Positions 37,867-47,178 are shown, counted from the first letter of the stretch. The stretch is 64,000 nucleotides of DNA from Burkholderiaceae bacterium 26 (GCA_000955795.1 JYOB01000014.1:211742-275741), one strand, 5' to 3'. The notes: generated by a model from the letters alone, not told the origin. Numbers and translations: made by a program.

Positions 37867-38616
37867 TCATTGCTCCAGCAGCATGTTCAGCATCCGCTGC
37901 GGATTGGCCAGAAAATCCCGCGTGACCTGAAAGTGCTCGGTCTCTTCGTAGGCGATGCGTCGAATGCCGTCCCCATCACATTGGTAGATCCATGCGTCGG
38001 GATAGGCCATCAGGATGGGCGAGTGCGTGGCGATCACGAACTGGCTTTCCGCCTGCACCAGGTCGTGCAGGCGCGTGAGCACGGCCAGCTGCCGCTGCGG
38101 CGACAGCGCCGCCTCGGGTTCGTCGAGCAGGTACAGGCCGTTCGGGCCAAACCGATTCATCAGCAGCGCGAGAAACGATTCCCCATGCGATTGCGCATGC
38201 AGCGATCGGCCGCCGTAGGAATCGATCACGCGCCCGCCCAGGCCCGGCTCCTCATCCATCTGCTGGATATTCGTGGCCACATTGAAGAAGCTCTCGGCGC
38301 GCAGGAAGAATTCGGTGCGCGGCTTGCGAAAGCCCCTGGCAATGCGCAGATGCGCGTGCAGCTCGGAGTGCGATGCATGCGTGCTGAAATTGAAGTTGCG
38401 CGAGCCGCCCTCGGCGTTGAAGCCAAGCGCCACGGCAATCGCCTCCATGAGTGTGGATTTGCCCGAACCGTTTTCGCCAACGAGGAACGTGACCTTGGGA
38501 TGCAGCTCCAGCGTCTCGAGCGCGCGCACGGCGGGCAGGCTGAACGGATACGCGTCGAACGCGGCAACGGTGTCGCGCCGCAGCGTGACGTGGCTGACGA
38601 ACTGGCGGGTGAGCAT
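37867..38616 (-). CDS. Stand-alone ABC-type/AAA ATPase (COG3910-like)
   Basis: A 249-residue ATPase with Walker A in VGENGSGKSTLMEA, a signature-like SHGESFLALL and Walker B GLYLLDEPEAALSP followed by ATHSPILMA. This is the order of ABC/SMC-like nucleotide-binding proteins. No membrane or partner gene adjoins it, so it is not an obvious transporter. In-frame starts reach 38718, but MLTRQFVSHVTL at 38616 fits homologues better. Function unknown. Confidence 0.85.
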   Translation of the reverse strand: MLTRQFVSHVTLRRDTVAAFDAYPFSLPAVRALETLELHPKVTFLVGENGSGKSTLMEAIAVALGFNAEGGSRNFNFSTHASHSELHAHLRIARGFRKPRTEFFLRAESFFNVATNIQQMDEEPGLGGRVIDSYGGRSLHAQSHGESFLALLMNRFGPNGLYLLDEPEAALSPQRQLAVLTRLHDLVQAESQFVIATHSPILMAYPDAWIYQCDGDGIRRIAYEETEHFQVTRDFLANPQRMLNMLLEQ

Positions 38617-38724
38617 GGGGGCGCGGGGCAAATCGCAGATGCCGCATCGTATCGCGCCGCATGCTGGCTCGGGGCCGGTTGCCTGCTCAGGCAATCGACC
38701 CTCCGTAGCGTGCATCACGCCGCA

Positions 38725-38742
38725 GTGTCAATGCGCTGTCAC
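38725..38742 (+). promoter_or_regulatory. Probable Pho box upstream of alkaline phosphatase genes
   Basis: GTGTCAA-tgcg-CTGTCAC: two 7-base direct repeats separated by 4 bases, close to the PhoB consensus CTGTCAT-n4-CTGTCAT. It lies about 98 bases before the first phosphatase start, the expected distance for PhoB activation. Confidence 0.65.
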
Positions 38743-38840
38743 ACGCCAACCTTGCGATCCGGTTAGGAAGTGGCGCACCCGCATCACGGACCTGCAACAC
38801 GCGGCCACCAAAGTGCCGGGCATCGTTCAGGGAGCCAACG

Positions 38841-40298
38841 ATGCACAACCATAAACTCACGAAGTACGCCGCCGCCGTGGCAGCCGCGCTCGCCATGGCC
38901 GCGTGCGGCAGCGACGGCACGTCCACCTCCGGCAGCGCCGCGCCGGACACCACCCCGCCCAGCACCACGCCCGCCAAGAACGTCGTGTTCTTCCTGGGCG
39001 ACGGCATGGGCCTGACCACCATGACCGCCGCGCGCATCTACAAGGTGGGCGAAGACGGCGAACTGACCATGGACACGCTGCCGGAAACCGGCTTCGTGCG
39101 CACCTTCTCGAACAACGCGCAGGTGACCGACTCGGCGCCGTCGATGTCGGCGTACATGACCGGCGTGAAGATGAACAACGAGGTCATCTCGATGTCCGCG
39201 GACACGATGGCCTATGACGCGGGCGGCAAGGATTACCTCTCGGGCGCCGACAGCACCTGCCCGAGCGGCAACGGCAAGCCCGTCACGACGCTGCTCGAAC
39301 TGATGAAGGCAGCAGGCTATGGCACGGGCGTGGTCACCACCACGCGCATCACGCACGCCACGCCGGCCGCCACGTATTCACACATCTGCCACCGCGACGG
39401 CGAGAACACCATCGCCGCGCAACTCACCCCGGCGGGCAAGGGCTTCAACGCCGCGCTGGGTGATGGCGTGGACGTCGTCTTTGGCGGCGGCCGCAAGCAC
39501 TTCCAGCCGAGCACGGCGGGTGGCGCGCGCACCGACGGCCGCGACCTGATCGCCGAACTCAAGGCCGGCGGCTACCGCTATGCCAGCAACAAAGCCGAGT
39601 TCGACACGCTGCAAGCCACCGACGGCAAGGTCGTGGGCCTGTTCACCAGCAGCCACATGTCGTACGACCTGGATCGTGATCCGAGCAAGGAACCGAGCCT
39701 GGGCGAGATGACCAACAAGGCCATCGACGTGCTGGCCGCCAAGAAGAAGGGCTTCTTCCTGATGGTGGAAGGCGGCCGCATCGACCACGCACTGCACGAA
39801 ACCACCGCCCGCAAGGCACTGCAGGACACCGTGGCGTTCGACTCCGCCATTCGCGGCGCAATCGACAAGCTCAACACGATCGATCCGGGCTTGAAGAACA
39901 CGCTGATCGTCGTGACGGCGGACCACGACCACACGCTGGTGCTCAACGGCTACGCCAAGCGCACAGGCCCGACCAGCGACAGCAACCCCGGCGTGCTCGG
40001 CCTGCTGAAGAACTACGTGACGGGCGCCAACGCCACCGACACGGGGGGCAACCCGTTCACCATCATCGGTTTCGGCACGGGTGAGAACCGCCCCGCCACG
40101 CGCGGCGCGCTGACGGATGCTGCCGTGTACGACAAGAGCTATCACCAGGAAGCCGTCATCCCGGTTGCGCCGGGCGGCGAAACGCACGGCGGCACCGATG
40201 TCTTCATCGGCGCACGCGGCCTGGGTGCCGAGCGCTTTACCGGCACGATGGACAACACCGAGGTCTTCGGCCTCATCAAGCAGGCCGTGGGTCTGTAA
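38841..40298 (+). CDS. Alkaline phosphatase, putative lipoprotein
   Basis: A 485-residue PhoA-superfamily enzyme. It has a metal site in FFLGDGMG, the nucleophile serine in TDSAPSMSAYMTGVK, and metal ligands in VEGGRIDHALH and TADHDHT. The N terminus ends in LAMAACGSDG, a lipobox, so the protein is probably anchored to the membrane. A Thr/Pro/Ser linker follows the cysteine. It is followed 16 bases later by a paralogue. Inferred role: release of phosphate from organic phosphates outside the cytoplasm. Confidence 0.93.
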   Translation: MHNHKLTKYAAAVAAALAMAACGSDGTSTSGSAAPDTTPPSTTPAKNVVFFLGDGMGLTTMTAARIYKVGEDGELTMDTLPETGFVRTFSNNAQVTDSAPSMSAYMTGVKMNNEVISMSADTMAYDAGGKDYLSGADSTCPSGNGKPVTTLLELMKAAGYGTGVVTTTRITHATPAATYSHICHRDGENTIAAQLTPAGKGFNAALGDGVDVVFGGGRKHFQPSTAGGARTDGRDLIAELKAGGYRYASNKAEFDTLQATDGKVVGLFTSSHMSYDLDRDPSKEPSLGEMTNKAIDVLAAKKKGFFLMVEGGRIDHALHETTARKALQDTVAFDSAIRGAIDKLNTIDPGLKNTLIVVTADHDHTLVLNGYAKRTGPTSDSNPGVLGLLKNYVTGANATDTGGNPFTIIGFGTGENRPATRGALTDAAVYDKSYHQEAVIPVAPGGETHGGTDVFIGARGLGAERFTGTMDNTEVFGLIKQAVGL

Positions 40299-40314
40299 GA
40301 GGGAGAGGGCAATC

Positions 40315-41721
40315 ATGAGCAAGCAATCGAATCGAATCCCGAATCGCGTCATTCAAGCCGGCCTACTGGCGCTGGCCGCCGGTGCCTGTGCCCAAGCACA
40401 CGCCGCCGGTGAAGCCAAGAACGTGATCTTCTTCCTGGGCGACGGCATGGGCCCGACCACCGTCACCGCCACGCGCATCTACAAGGTGGGCGAGGCCGGC
40501 CGCCTGACGATGGAATCGCTCAAGCGCACGGCGCGCATCAAGACGTATTCCAACGATGCGCAGACCACCGACAGCGCACCGTCGATGTCGGCGTACATGA
40601 CCGGCGTGAAGATGAACAACGAGGTCATCTCCATGTCGGCCGACACCAAGGCCAGCGATGCCACGGGCAAGGGCTACGTGAGCGGTGCAGACAGCACGTG
40701 CCCCGCCAACAACGGCACGCCCGCCGTGACGCTGCTGGAGCTGGCCAAGGCTGCCGGCAAGTCGGTGGGCGCGGTCACGACCACGCGCGTGACGCATGCC
40801 ACGCCGGCCGCCACGTACTCGCACATCTGCCACCGCGACGGTGAAAACCAGATCGCCGCGCAAGGCGCACCGGGCAACGCGCTGTACAACGCCGCGCTCA
40901 AGGATGGCCTGGACGTGCTGCTCGGCGGCGGCCGCCGTCACTACCTGCCGCAAGGCACGACGGGCAGCAAGCGCACCGACACGACCGACCTGACCGCCCA
41001 GTTCCAGACCGCCGGCTACACCTACGTGACCACCGGCACGGCACTGACCGCCGTCAACCCGGCCACCACGAACAAGCTGCTCGGCCTGTTCAACCTGGAC
41101 CACATGAACTACGAGCTGGACCGCAAGAAGAACAATGTGGACGAGCCCAGCCTGGCCGACATGACCGAGAAGGCCATGCGCGTGCTGCAAAAGAACGGCA
41201 AGGGCTATTTCCTGATGGTGGAAGGCGGCCGCATCGACCACGCGCTGCACGGCACCAACGCCAAGCGCGCACTCGAAGATGCGGGCGCATTCGACGAAGC
41301 CATCAAGCGCGCGCTGTCGATTGCGGATCTGTCGAACACGCTGATTGTCGTCACGGCCGACCACGACCACACGATGACGATCAACGGCTACCCCCGCAAG
41401 GGCAACCCGATCCTGGGCGTGTCGAACGACATCAAGACCGGCCAGCCGCAATTGGCCGCCGACGGCCTGCCGTACACCACGCTGGTGTTCGGCAACGGCG
41501 GCACGACACGCAAGGCCACACGTGACAACGTGGCCTCGGTCGACACGGCTGCAGACGATTACCTGCAGGAAGTGGGCGTGCAGCTCGGCACCCCTGGTTC
41601 GGAAACGCACGGCGGCGGGGATGTGATGCTGTTCTCCTCTGGTCCGGGCAGCACACCGCTGAAGGGCACGCTGGACAACACGAAAGTGTTCGGCGTGGTC
41701 AAGACGGCCATGGGCCTCTGA
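40315..41721 (+). CDS. Alkaline phosphatase, periplasmic paralogue
   Basis: A 468-residue paralogue of the preceding enzyme, clearly similar along the whole length. It has FFLGDGMGPTT, TDSAPSMSAYMTGVK, VEGGRIDHALH and TADHDHT. Here the N terminus is a plain signal peptide (ACAQAHAAGE) with no lipobox cysteine. The ATG at 40315 follows gggagaggg. Tandem duplication with change of location is the simplest reading. Confidence 0.93.
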   Translation: MSKQSNRIPNRVIQAGLLALAAGACAQAHAAGEAKNVIFFLGDGMGPTTVTATRIYKVGEAGRLTMESLKRTARIKTYSNDAQTTDSAPSMSAYMTGVKMNNEVISMSADTKASDATGKGYVSGADSTCPANNGTPAVTLLELAKAAGKSVGAVTTTRVTHATPAATYSHICHRDGENQIAAQGAPGNALYNAALKDGLDVLLGGGRRHYLPQGTTGSKRTDTTDLTAQFQTAGYTYVTTGTALTAVNPATTNKLLGLFNLDHMNYELDRKKNNVDEPSLADMTEKAMRVLQKNGKGYFLMVEGGRIDHALHGTNAKRALEDAGAFDEAIKRALSIADLSNTLIVVTADHDHTMTINGYPRKGNPILGVSNDIKTGQPQLAADGLPYTTLVFGNGGTTRKATRDNVASVDTAADDYLQEVGVQLGTPGSETHGGGDVMLFSSGPGSTPLKGTLDNTKVFGVVKTAMGL

Positions 41722-41740
41722 TTCCTGCGTTTCCATTGAT

Positions 41741-41772
41741 GCGCATGCCGGGTCATCGGCGTGCGCTTTTTT
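41741..41772 (+). terminator. Rho-independent terminator after the phosphatase pair
   Basis: Stem gcgcatgccg / cggcgtgcgc (one G-T pair) with a 6-base loop, followed by a six-T run. Confidence 0.85.
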
Positions 41773-41795
41773 CGTTTCAGCCTGACCGAACTCGT

Positions 41796-42491
41796 ATGAC
41801 CCGATCTGCCCGCATTCTGTTTTCGTTCGCCTTCGCCGCGCTCGCTGCCACGGCACAGGCCGCCGGCCCGGCTTCATCCAACTCGCTGACCGCCCTGCGC
41901 GTCGAACACCAACTGTCGTCGCTCGGCACTGACGGCATCCAGCGCGACGTCCGCTTTGCCGAGCGCGTCTATCGCCAGGGCGACCGCGTCTGGATCGCCC
42001 GCGAACTGCCGCCCGCGTCGGCCCACGCCGAGCATGACCACGCGAACGCCCACGCCGGCCACAAACACGCCGATACCGACACCGCCCCACGCTGGATCGA
42101 ACGCGACGCCAAGGGCGCGCTGACCGTGCGCGTAGTCAGCGAATCGCAGCAGAAGAACTACGTCGTGGAACCGGCCGAATACTCCAACATCGGCTTCGAC
42201 GGCTCGTGGGCGACGGCCTATCACCTGCTCGACCCGGCCGCGCTCAAGGGCATGCGCGCCGAAGGCCCGGTACGCAATGGCGTGCAGACCTACCGCTCGA
42301 CGCAGGGCGAGCGCACCGTCACCGTCGATTGGGACGTGGCCGGCCAATATCCGCGCCGCGTGGAATCGCGCAACGCCACCGGCACGCAACGCAAGCTCAC
42401 GCGCGTGACGGCATTGCCGGCGCCGGCCGCAGCACCATGGGAGCGCGCCCAGCGCTACGCTGCCGCCGATTACACCGACCTGATGGACTGA
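41796..42491 (+). CDS. His-rich exported protein of unknown function
   Basis: A 231-residue protein. The signal peptide ends near ATAQAAGPA. The central part carries a His/Ala/Asp cluster (AEHDHANAHAGHKHADTD), a likely metal-binding loop. Both sides of it look globular and conserved in tone, for example YVVEPAEYSNIGFDGSWATAYH. I do not recognise a family. It lies beyond the terminator of two Zn/Mg-dependent phosphatases, so a role in metal supply or phosphate scavenging is thinkable but unproven. Confidence 0.8.
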   Translation: MTRSARILFSFAFAALAATAQAAGPASSNSLTALRVEHQLSSLGTDGIQRDVRFAERVYRQGDRVWIARELPPASAHAEHDHANAHAGHKHADTDTAPRWIERDAKGALTVRVVSESQQKNYVVEPAEYSNIGFDGSWATAYHLLDPAALKGMRAEGPVRNGVQTYRSTQGERTVTVDWDVAGQYPRRVESRNATGTQRKLTRVTALPAPAAAPWERAQRYAAADYTDLMD

Positions 42492-43017
42492 CGCGCCGCC
42501 GTCTGCAGCCGGAGCGCGGGGCAAAAAGCCTCGCGCTCCAGGGTCGGAGAGTCGATCGCCAGCCTCCAAGGCCCGTGCTCCGCTCTCCGAGCTTCAAATT
42601 TTCGACCTTGGACAGTCGTCTTCCACGCGCCAACCCTCGCGCGCCGGCCTCGGAGGGCGGCGAACCGGGCTCCAAGCCCCGCGCACGGCTCTCCACGAGC
42701 CAACAAAACGGTGCTTTGACGGCGGCGCGCCGCACTCTGACCCTCACGTTCGACCCTGACGCGGTGACGCTCCACGGTTTGGGCCTCGCATTCGAGGCTG
42801 AAGGCATCGTGCTCCACGGTCTGAGGCCCGCATTCGCGCCGGAAACAATCACCCGTCACGGTGTGAACCTCGCGCTCCAGCCAAAAACCGTGACGCCCCA
42901 CGGTTTTCGCTTCGCGCTTGGGCCTGAAACGGCCGCTTTCCGGGGTCAGAGGCTGGCGCGTCGGTCCGGCCGCGATAGCGCTATAGTGCGAAACACCCCC
43001 CCAAACATTCGCACGAC
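42492..43017. other. 526-bp intergenic stretch before thiD
   Basis: No credible gene is seen; every frame is open for long stretches because of the base composition. A hairpin ggagcgcg-gggcaaaaagcct-cgcgctcc lies at 42511-42539 just after the His-rich gene. Then come about 200 bases with Glu/Pro-like codons on both strands, and a five-unit 42-bp tandem repeat at 42749-42958. The last 60 bases should hold the thiD promoter. Confidence 0.6.
42749..42958 (+). repeat. Imperfect 42-bp tandem repeat, five units
   Basis: Units start at 42749, 42791, 42833, 42875 and 42917. Each has the plan ttcg..cctgaa..cgtgac at its start, then a ccacggt core and a gcctcgcg end. If read on the plus strand each unit gives 14 residues ending L-A, with HG in the middle. 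On the minus strand the units give a FxLExExQTVE-like 14-residue repeat. No start codon with a ribosome site was found for either. Confidence 0.75.
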
Positions 43018-43929
43018 ATGACGATCACCGACCCGACCCTCGCTGCGTTTGCCGCTCCCGCCTCGCACGTGCCGCGCGTGCTCACCATCGCCGGTTCGGA
43101 CAGCGGCGGCGGTGCGGGCATCCAGGCTGACCTGAAGACGTTTGCCGCGCTCGGCTGCTACGGCATGTCGGCCATCACGGCCATCACCGCGCAGAACACG
43201 CTGGGGGTGACGGCGGTGGAATCGCTCACACCCGACATCGTCGCCGCGCAGATCGATGCCGTGACAACCGACATTGGCGTGGACGCTGCCAAGACCGGCA
43301 TGCTCGGCACGCCGCAGGTGGTGGAGGCCATCCTCTCTGCGCTGGACCGGCACCCGATCGCCAACCTCGTCGTCGATCCGGTCATGGTCAGCACCAGCGG
43401 CGCGCAGCTCGGCAGCGATGCCACAGCGCAGGCGATGGCGAAATGGCTGTTCCCCCGCGCGCTGCTAGTCACGCCCAACCTGCCGGAAGCCAGCGCGCTG
43501 CTCGGCCGCGAAGTGCGCACGGCCGACGACATGCTGCCCGCCGCGCGTGACCTGCTGGCGCTTGGGCCCCGCGCCGTGCTGCTCAAGGGCGGACATCTGG
43601 CTGGCGCGTCGACCGCCGGCGAAGACGGCGTGCTGCAAGACGTGCTCGTCACCGCCGACGGCACCGAGCGCATCTACGCCCACACCTACATCGACACGCC
43701 GCACACGCACGGCACGGGCTGCACGCTGTCCGCCGCCATTGCCGCGCACCTGGCACGCGGCGATGCGCTGGAAGTGGCCATCGAAGCGTCGCTCGATTAC
43801 CTGCTGCATGCGATCGGCGCGGGCCGCCATCTGGCGCTCGGGCGTGGCGCGGGTCCGTTGAACCACGGATTCGCACCGCGGCCGCTCGCAGCACCGCGCT
43901 CGCTTGAAGTGGATGTCGAGGAAGACTGA
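43018..43929 (+). CDS. thiD: Hydroxymethylpyrimidine/phosphomethylpyrimidine kinase
   Basis: Phosphorylates HMP and HMP-P for thiamine synthesis. The 303-residue ribokinase-like enzyme has [34 protein letters not shown] and the anion-hole motif [19 protein letters not shown], all intact. It stands apart from the thi operon, in the opposite direction, and is 14 bases upstream of a small lipoprotein gene. It supplies the step that the decayed N-terminal part of ThiE cannot. Confidence 0.95.
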   Translation: MTITDPTLAAFAAPASHVPRVLTIAGSDSGGGAGIQADLKTFAALGCYGMSAITAITAQNTLGVTAVESLTPDIVAAQIDAVTTDIGVDAAKTGMLGTPQVVEAILSALDRHPIANLVVDPVMVSTSGAQLGSDATAQAMAKWLFPRALLVTPNLPEASALLGREVRTADDMLPAARDLLALGPRAVLLKGGHLAGASTAGEDGVLQDVLVTADGTERIYAHTYIDTPHTHGTGCTLSAAIAAHLARGDALEVAIEASLDYLLHAIGAGRHLALGRGAGPLNHGFAPRPLAAPRSLEVDVEED

Positions 43930-43943
43930 TCAGGGGAGCCACC

Positions 43944-44300
43944 ATGAAACGCTTGCCGATGCTGGTTCGCCACCTTCCGGTGGCTGCGCTGTGCGCGCTG
44001 CTCGGTGCCTGCAATGGCTACATCAGCCTGGGCTCGCCCATCGGCAGCGTCTTCTCGATTGGCGGCACGCTGACCGGGCTGCCCGGCGGCCAGTCGATCG
44101 TGTTGCTCAACAACGGCCGCGATTCGCTCACGCTGGCGGCCAACGGGCCGTTCGTGTTTGGCGGGCTGGTGCCATTCGACAATAGCTACGTGGTGACGAT
44201 CAGCGCGCAGCCCGCATCGGCCAGTTGCGTGGTGACCAATGGCAGCGGCACGGTCAATGGCGATGTGAACAACGTGCAGGTGACGTGCCAGCCGCGCTAG
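43944..44300 (+). CDS. Small putative lipoprotein of unknown function
   Basis: A 118-residue protein. The lipobox is ALLGACNGY, predicting a lipid-anchored mature protein of about 95 residues. The mature part is one beta-sandwich-like unit (GLPGGQSIVLLNNGRDSL, then a two-Cys ending CVVTNGSGTVNG and VTCQPR). Similar units occur in tandem in large secreted proteins of Burkholderiales. Its function is unknown and co-transcription with thiD may be incidental. Confidence 0.75.
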   Translation: MKRLPMLVRHLPVAALCALLGACNGYISLGSPIGSVFSIGGTLTGLPGGQSIVLLNNGRDSLTLAANGPFVFGGLVPFDNSYVVTISAQPASASCVVTNGSGTVNGDVNNVQVTCQPR

Positions 44301-44319
44301 GCCATCAACAAACATGGGC

Positions 44320-44357
44320 AAAAAAAAAACGCGGCTCTCGTCCGCGCTTTTTCTTTG
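44320..44357. terminator. Rho-independent terminator, bidirectional
   Basis: Stem acgcgg / ccgcgc with long A and T tracts on the two sides, between the lipoprotein gene and the convergent VOC gene. Confidence 0.8.
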
Positions 44358-44369
44358 CCACACCGATAT

Positions 44370-44849
44370 TCACGCCGACGCCGCCGCCTGCTCCTTCGTC
44401 CACTTCTCCATGCGCTTGGCCATCTCATCGGGCGCCACGTCTTCCACATGCGTTGAGACCGTCCACACGTGGCCGAACGGGTCTTTGAGCGTGCCCGAAC
44501 GGTCGCCGTAGAACTGGTCCACAACCGGGCGGACTTCCGTACCGCCGGCCTTCAGGGCATTGGCAAATACGGCGTCCACGTTGGGCACGTAGATCATCAT
44601 CCCGACCGACGTGCTCTGCAGTGTGTCGGGGCTGGCGCAGGCCATGTTGGGGAATTCATCGGCCAGCATGATCGGTGAATTGCCGATGCGCATTTCAGCG
44701 TGCGCGATGGTGCCGTTGGGGCCGTTCATGCGCATGATTTCGGTGGCGCCGAAGGCCTGCTTGTAGAAGTCGATGGCGCGCGCGGCGCCTTTGATGCTCA
44801 GGTATGGGGTGACGCTGTGGTAACCCTCGGGGATGGGCTGGACCGTCAT
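44370..44849 (-). CDS. VOC-superfamily protein (PhnB/glyoxalase-like)
   Basis: A 159-residue protein made of paired beta-alpha-beta-beta-beta units. It starts MTVQPIPEGYHSVTPYLSIKG and contains AIDFYKQAFGATEIMRM and DPFGHVWTVSTHVED, hallmarks of the PhnB/YdcE-like branch of the VOC superfamily. The exact activity cannot be read. ATG 44849 is preferred to 44891, which adds residues outside the fold. Confidence 0.88.
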   Translation of the reverse strand: MTVQPIPEGYHSVTPYLSIKGAARAIDFYKQAFGATEIMRMNGPNGTIAHAEMRIGNSPIMLADEFPNMACASPDTLQSTSVGMMIYVPNVDAVFANALKAGGTEVRPVVDQFYGDRSGTLKDPFGHVWTVSTHVEDVAPDEMAKRMEKWTKEQAAASA

Positions 44850-44873
44850 GTGTAGTCTCCTGCAGCGTGTTTT

Positions 44874-44904
44874 GGAAAGCCGCTGCGGCAACGACCGCAG
44901 CGGC
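44874..44904 (-). terminator. Terminator at the end of the thi operon
   Basis: A 10-bp perfect stem (gccgctgcgg / ccgcagcggc) with a 6-base loop, followed on the minus strand by ttt, about 70 bases beyond the thiE stop. Confidence 0.75.
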
Positions 44905-44974
44905 GCACGAACAGGATAGGTCAGCGAAAAAGCGCTTGCGTGTCGAAACCCGTAGGACGTGCCGCCCGCGATGC

Positions 44975-46129
44975 TCAGGGGCGCACGTGCGCCGCGAACG
45001 TCGCTTGCAGCGCATCGACCGCAGCCGGCACATCGGCCGCCTGGGTGATGGCACGCACCACCGCCACAGAGCCCACGCCGGATTCCAGCACGCGCGGCAT
45101 CGATGCCAGATCGATGCCGCCGATGGCCACCAGCGGCGGCGCCGGCACACGCGTGCGCATGGCGGCCGCGTACGCGAACAAGCGGCCGAGACCCTGCGGC
45201 ACGGTCGGCATGGTCTTGGTGGGCGTGGCAAACACGGCACCGAGCGCAAGGTAGCTCGGGTTCAGCGGTGCGACGCGCAGCATTTCGGCAAAGCCGTGCG
45301 TGCTGATGCCAAGGCGCAGTCCCGCCGAGCGGATCGCCACCAGGTCAGCCTCGTCGATATCTTCCTGGCCGAGGTGAATGCCGTAGATGCCGCTGTTGGG
45401 TACCTCTGCGTACACATCCAGCGCCACGCGCCAATGGTCGTTGATGAACAGGCGCGTAGCGCTGCCGCGTGCCGCTGCTTCTGCGCGGCGCACCTGGTCG
45501 ATCACCGCCTGCGCGTCGTCCGACTTGAAGCGCAGCTGCACCGTCGGCACCTTCAGCGCGACGAGGCGCTCAACCCATTCAGCGTCCGGCACGACAGCGT
45601 AGATGCCGAGTTGCGTCGGGCACGGCGCAAAGGCGAGGTCCGCTGCGGTCGGGCACGGCAATGCCGGTTCGAGCACGCGGGGCAGGCCGTTGAAGTGCAT
45701 CGGCCAGGCGAGCGCGTCGGCATTGCCTTCGGCGATCCACGCGCGCGCCACGCACAGCGCATCGCGCGGCTCGAATGCCAGCGCAAGTGCTGCACCGAAG
45801 ATGGCAGCAAAGCGCGCATCGAATGCATTGCCTTGTGCCGCAGACGCGAAGCGGTACGTGCCGAGGCGGTCGTACACGGTGTCGATGCGTTGATCGCCTT
45901 CCACTGCCGTCAGCACAACAGCGGCGCCCGCAGAGCGAGCACGTTCGGCTTGCGCCGTATCCGTCGTCAGCAGAACGGTGGCGGGGCTGGTGGCTTCATC
46001 GGCGCGGTCGGTCACGCTCCAGGCGTGCGGCGCGCGACCAAACGCTTCCACATGGCGATCGATGATCTGTGCGGCAAATGCAGCCGCCTCCGGCCACGCA
46101 GCGGAAAAACGCAAGGCGGATGCACTCAT
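44975..46129 (-). CDS. thiE: Thiamine-phosphate synthase with a degenerate ThiD-like N-terminal domain
   Basis: Joins HMP-PP and thiazole phosphate to thiamine phosphate. The C-terminal 200 residues are Thi[32 protein letters not shown], then AVFATPTK and VAIGGID. The first 170 residues do not belong to ThiE. Their end, [19 protein letters not shown], resembles the last helices of ThiD. The kinase's Gly-rich anion hole (GTGC in ThiD) is missing, so the domain is probably catalytically dead. Its ATG overlaps the thiG stop. Confidence 0.9.
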   Translation of the reverse strand: MSASALRFSAAWPEAAAFAAQIIDRHVEAFGRAPHAWSVTDRADEATSPATVLLTTDTAQAERARSAGAAVVLTAVEGDQRIDTVYDRLGTYRFASAAQGNAFDARFAAIFGAALALAFEPRDALCVARAWIAEGNADALAWPMHFNGLPRVLEPALPCPTAADLAFAPCPTQLGIYAVVPDAEWVERLVALKVPTVQLRFKSDDAQAVIDQVRRAEAAARGSATRLFINDHWRVALDVYAEVPNSGIYGIHLGQEDIDEADLVAIRSAGLRLGISTHGFAEMLRVAPLNPSYLALGAVFATPTKTMPTVPQGLGRLFAYAAAMRTRVPAPPLVAIGGIDLASMPRVLESGVGSVAVVRAITQAADVPAAVDALQATFAAHVRP

Positions 46130-46956
46130 GCCTGCTTCTCTTCCGCATGCCAGAACGGCAACCCAACAACCGGCGTGCTGGCCTGTGCAACATCACGCTC
46201 AGGCATCGGGCCAGACAGGCGCGCGAGACGACCAGCCTGCGTGGCCATCGCAAACGCCTGCGCCATCGCCACCGGGTCGCCCGCCTGCGCGACAGCGGTG
46301 TTCAGCAGCACGGCGTCGTAGCCCCATTCCATAACTTGCGTGGCGTGAGACGGCACACCCAGGCCCGCATCGACGATGAGCGGCACGTTGGGCAGGCGCT
46401 CGCGCAGCAGGCGCAGGCCGTACGGGTTGGTGGGCCCGCGGCCGGTGCCAATGGGCGCGGCCCAGGGCATCAGCGCCTGGCAGCCGACGTCGAGCAGGCG
46501 GCGGCACAGCACGAGGTCTTCGGTGCAATACGGCAGCACCTTGAAGCCATCGCGAATGAGGCGTTCGGCGGCGGCGGGCAGGGTGAGCGTATCGGGCTGC
46601 AGCGTGTAGTCATCGCCGATGACTTCGAGCTTGATCCAATCGGTCTCGAACACTTCGCGCGACATCTGCGCGAGCGTGTAAGCCTCGTCGGCGGAATAGC
46701 AGCCAGCGGTATTCGGCAGCACGGGCACGCCGAGCGCGCGCAGCATCTTCCAGAAGCCGGCGCCGCCATCGGGCGAGCCGGCGCTCTGGCGGCGCAGGGC
46801 AACCGTCAGCATGGCCGGGTTGGACACGCGCACGGCGTCTTCCAGCGATTGCGGCGACGGGTAGCGCGCGGTACCGAGCAGCAGGCGCGAGGCGAAGGTC
46901 TCGTCGTACAGGCGCAGCGGATCCGCCACGGCGGAAAGATTCGTAGTGGTCATCAA
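46126..46956 (-). CDS. thiG: Thiazole synthase
   Basis: Makes the thiazole ring from deoxyxylulose phosphate, dehydroglycine and ThiS thiocarboxylate. The 276-residue TIM-barrel enzyme starts with [18 protein letters not shown]. The Schiff-base lysine is in [11 protein letters not shown], and [14 protein letters not shown] is present. It overlaps thiE by four bases and follows thiS by six. Confidence 0.95.
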   Translation of the reverse strand: MMTTTNLSAVADPLRLYDETFASRLLLGTARYPSPQSLEDAVRVSNPAMLTVALRRQSAGSPDGGAGFWKMLRALGVPVLPNTAGCYSADEAYTLAQMSREVFETDWIKLEVIGDDYTLQPDTLTLPAAAERLIRDGFKVLPYCTEDLVLCRRLLDVGCQALMPWAAPIGTGRGPTNPYGLRLLRERLPNVPLIVDAGLGVPSHATQVMEWGYDAVLLNTAVAQAGDPVAMAQAFAMATQAGRLARLSGPMPERDVAQASTPVVGLPFWHAEEKQA

Positions 46957-46962
46957 AGACTC

Positions 46963-47178
46963 CTAGCCGCCCACGACAGGCTGCACGAGCGCAATGCGAT
47001 CGCCCGCGTTGAGCGCATGCTGCGCATGGCGCGCCTTGGGCACAAAGTCGCCGTTCACCGATGCGGCAAACGGCGGCGCGATCTGCAGTTGCGGCGCGGC
47101 AGCACCAATGGCATCGGCCAGCGTGCTGCCCGCAGGCAGCGCAAGCGACAGATCGTTGAGGGTGACGTTGAGCGTCAT
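46963..47178 (-). CDS. thiS: Sulfur carrier protein ThiS
   Basis: A 71-residue ubiquitin-like carrier. The start is MTLNVTLNDLSLALPAGS and the chain ends QPVVGG, the Gly-Gly tail that becomes a thiocarboxylate. A longer in-frame opening reaches upstream to 47403, but it runs through thiO and is not coding. The gene overlaps thiO by four bases. Confidence 0.93.
   Translation of the reverse strand: MTLNVTLNDLSLALPAGSTLADAIGAAAPQLQIAPPFAASVNGDFVPKARHAQHALNAGDRIALVQPVVGG

Noticed and set aside
42206..43021. 271-residue plus-strand open frame across the 42-bp repeats
   Set aside because: It begins inside the His-rich gene in another frame and has no ribosome site; kept only as a repeat, not as a CDS.
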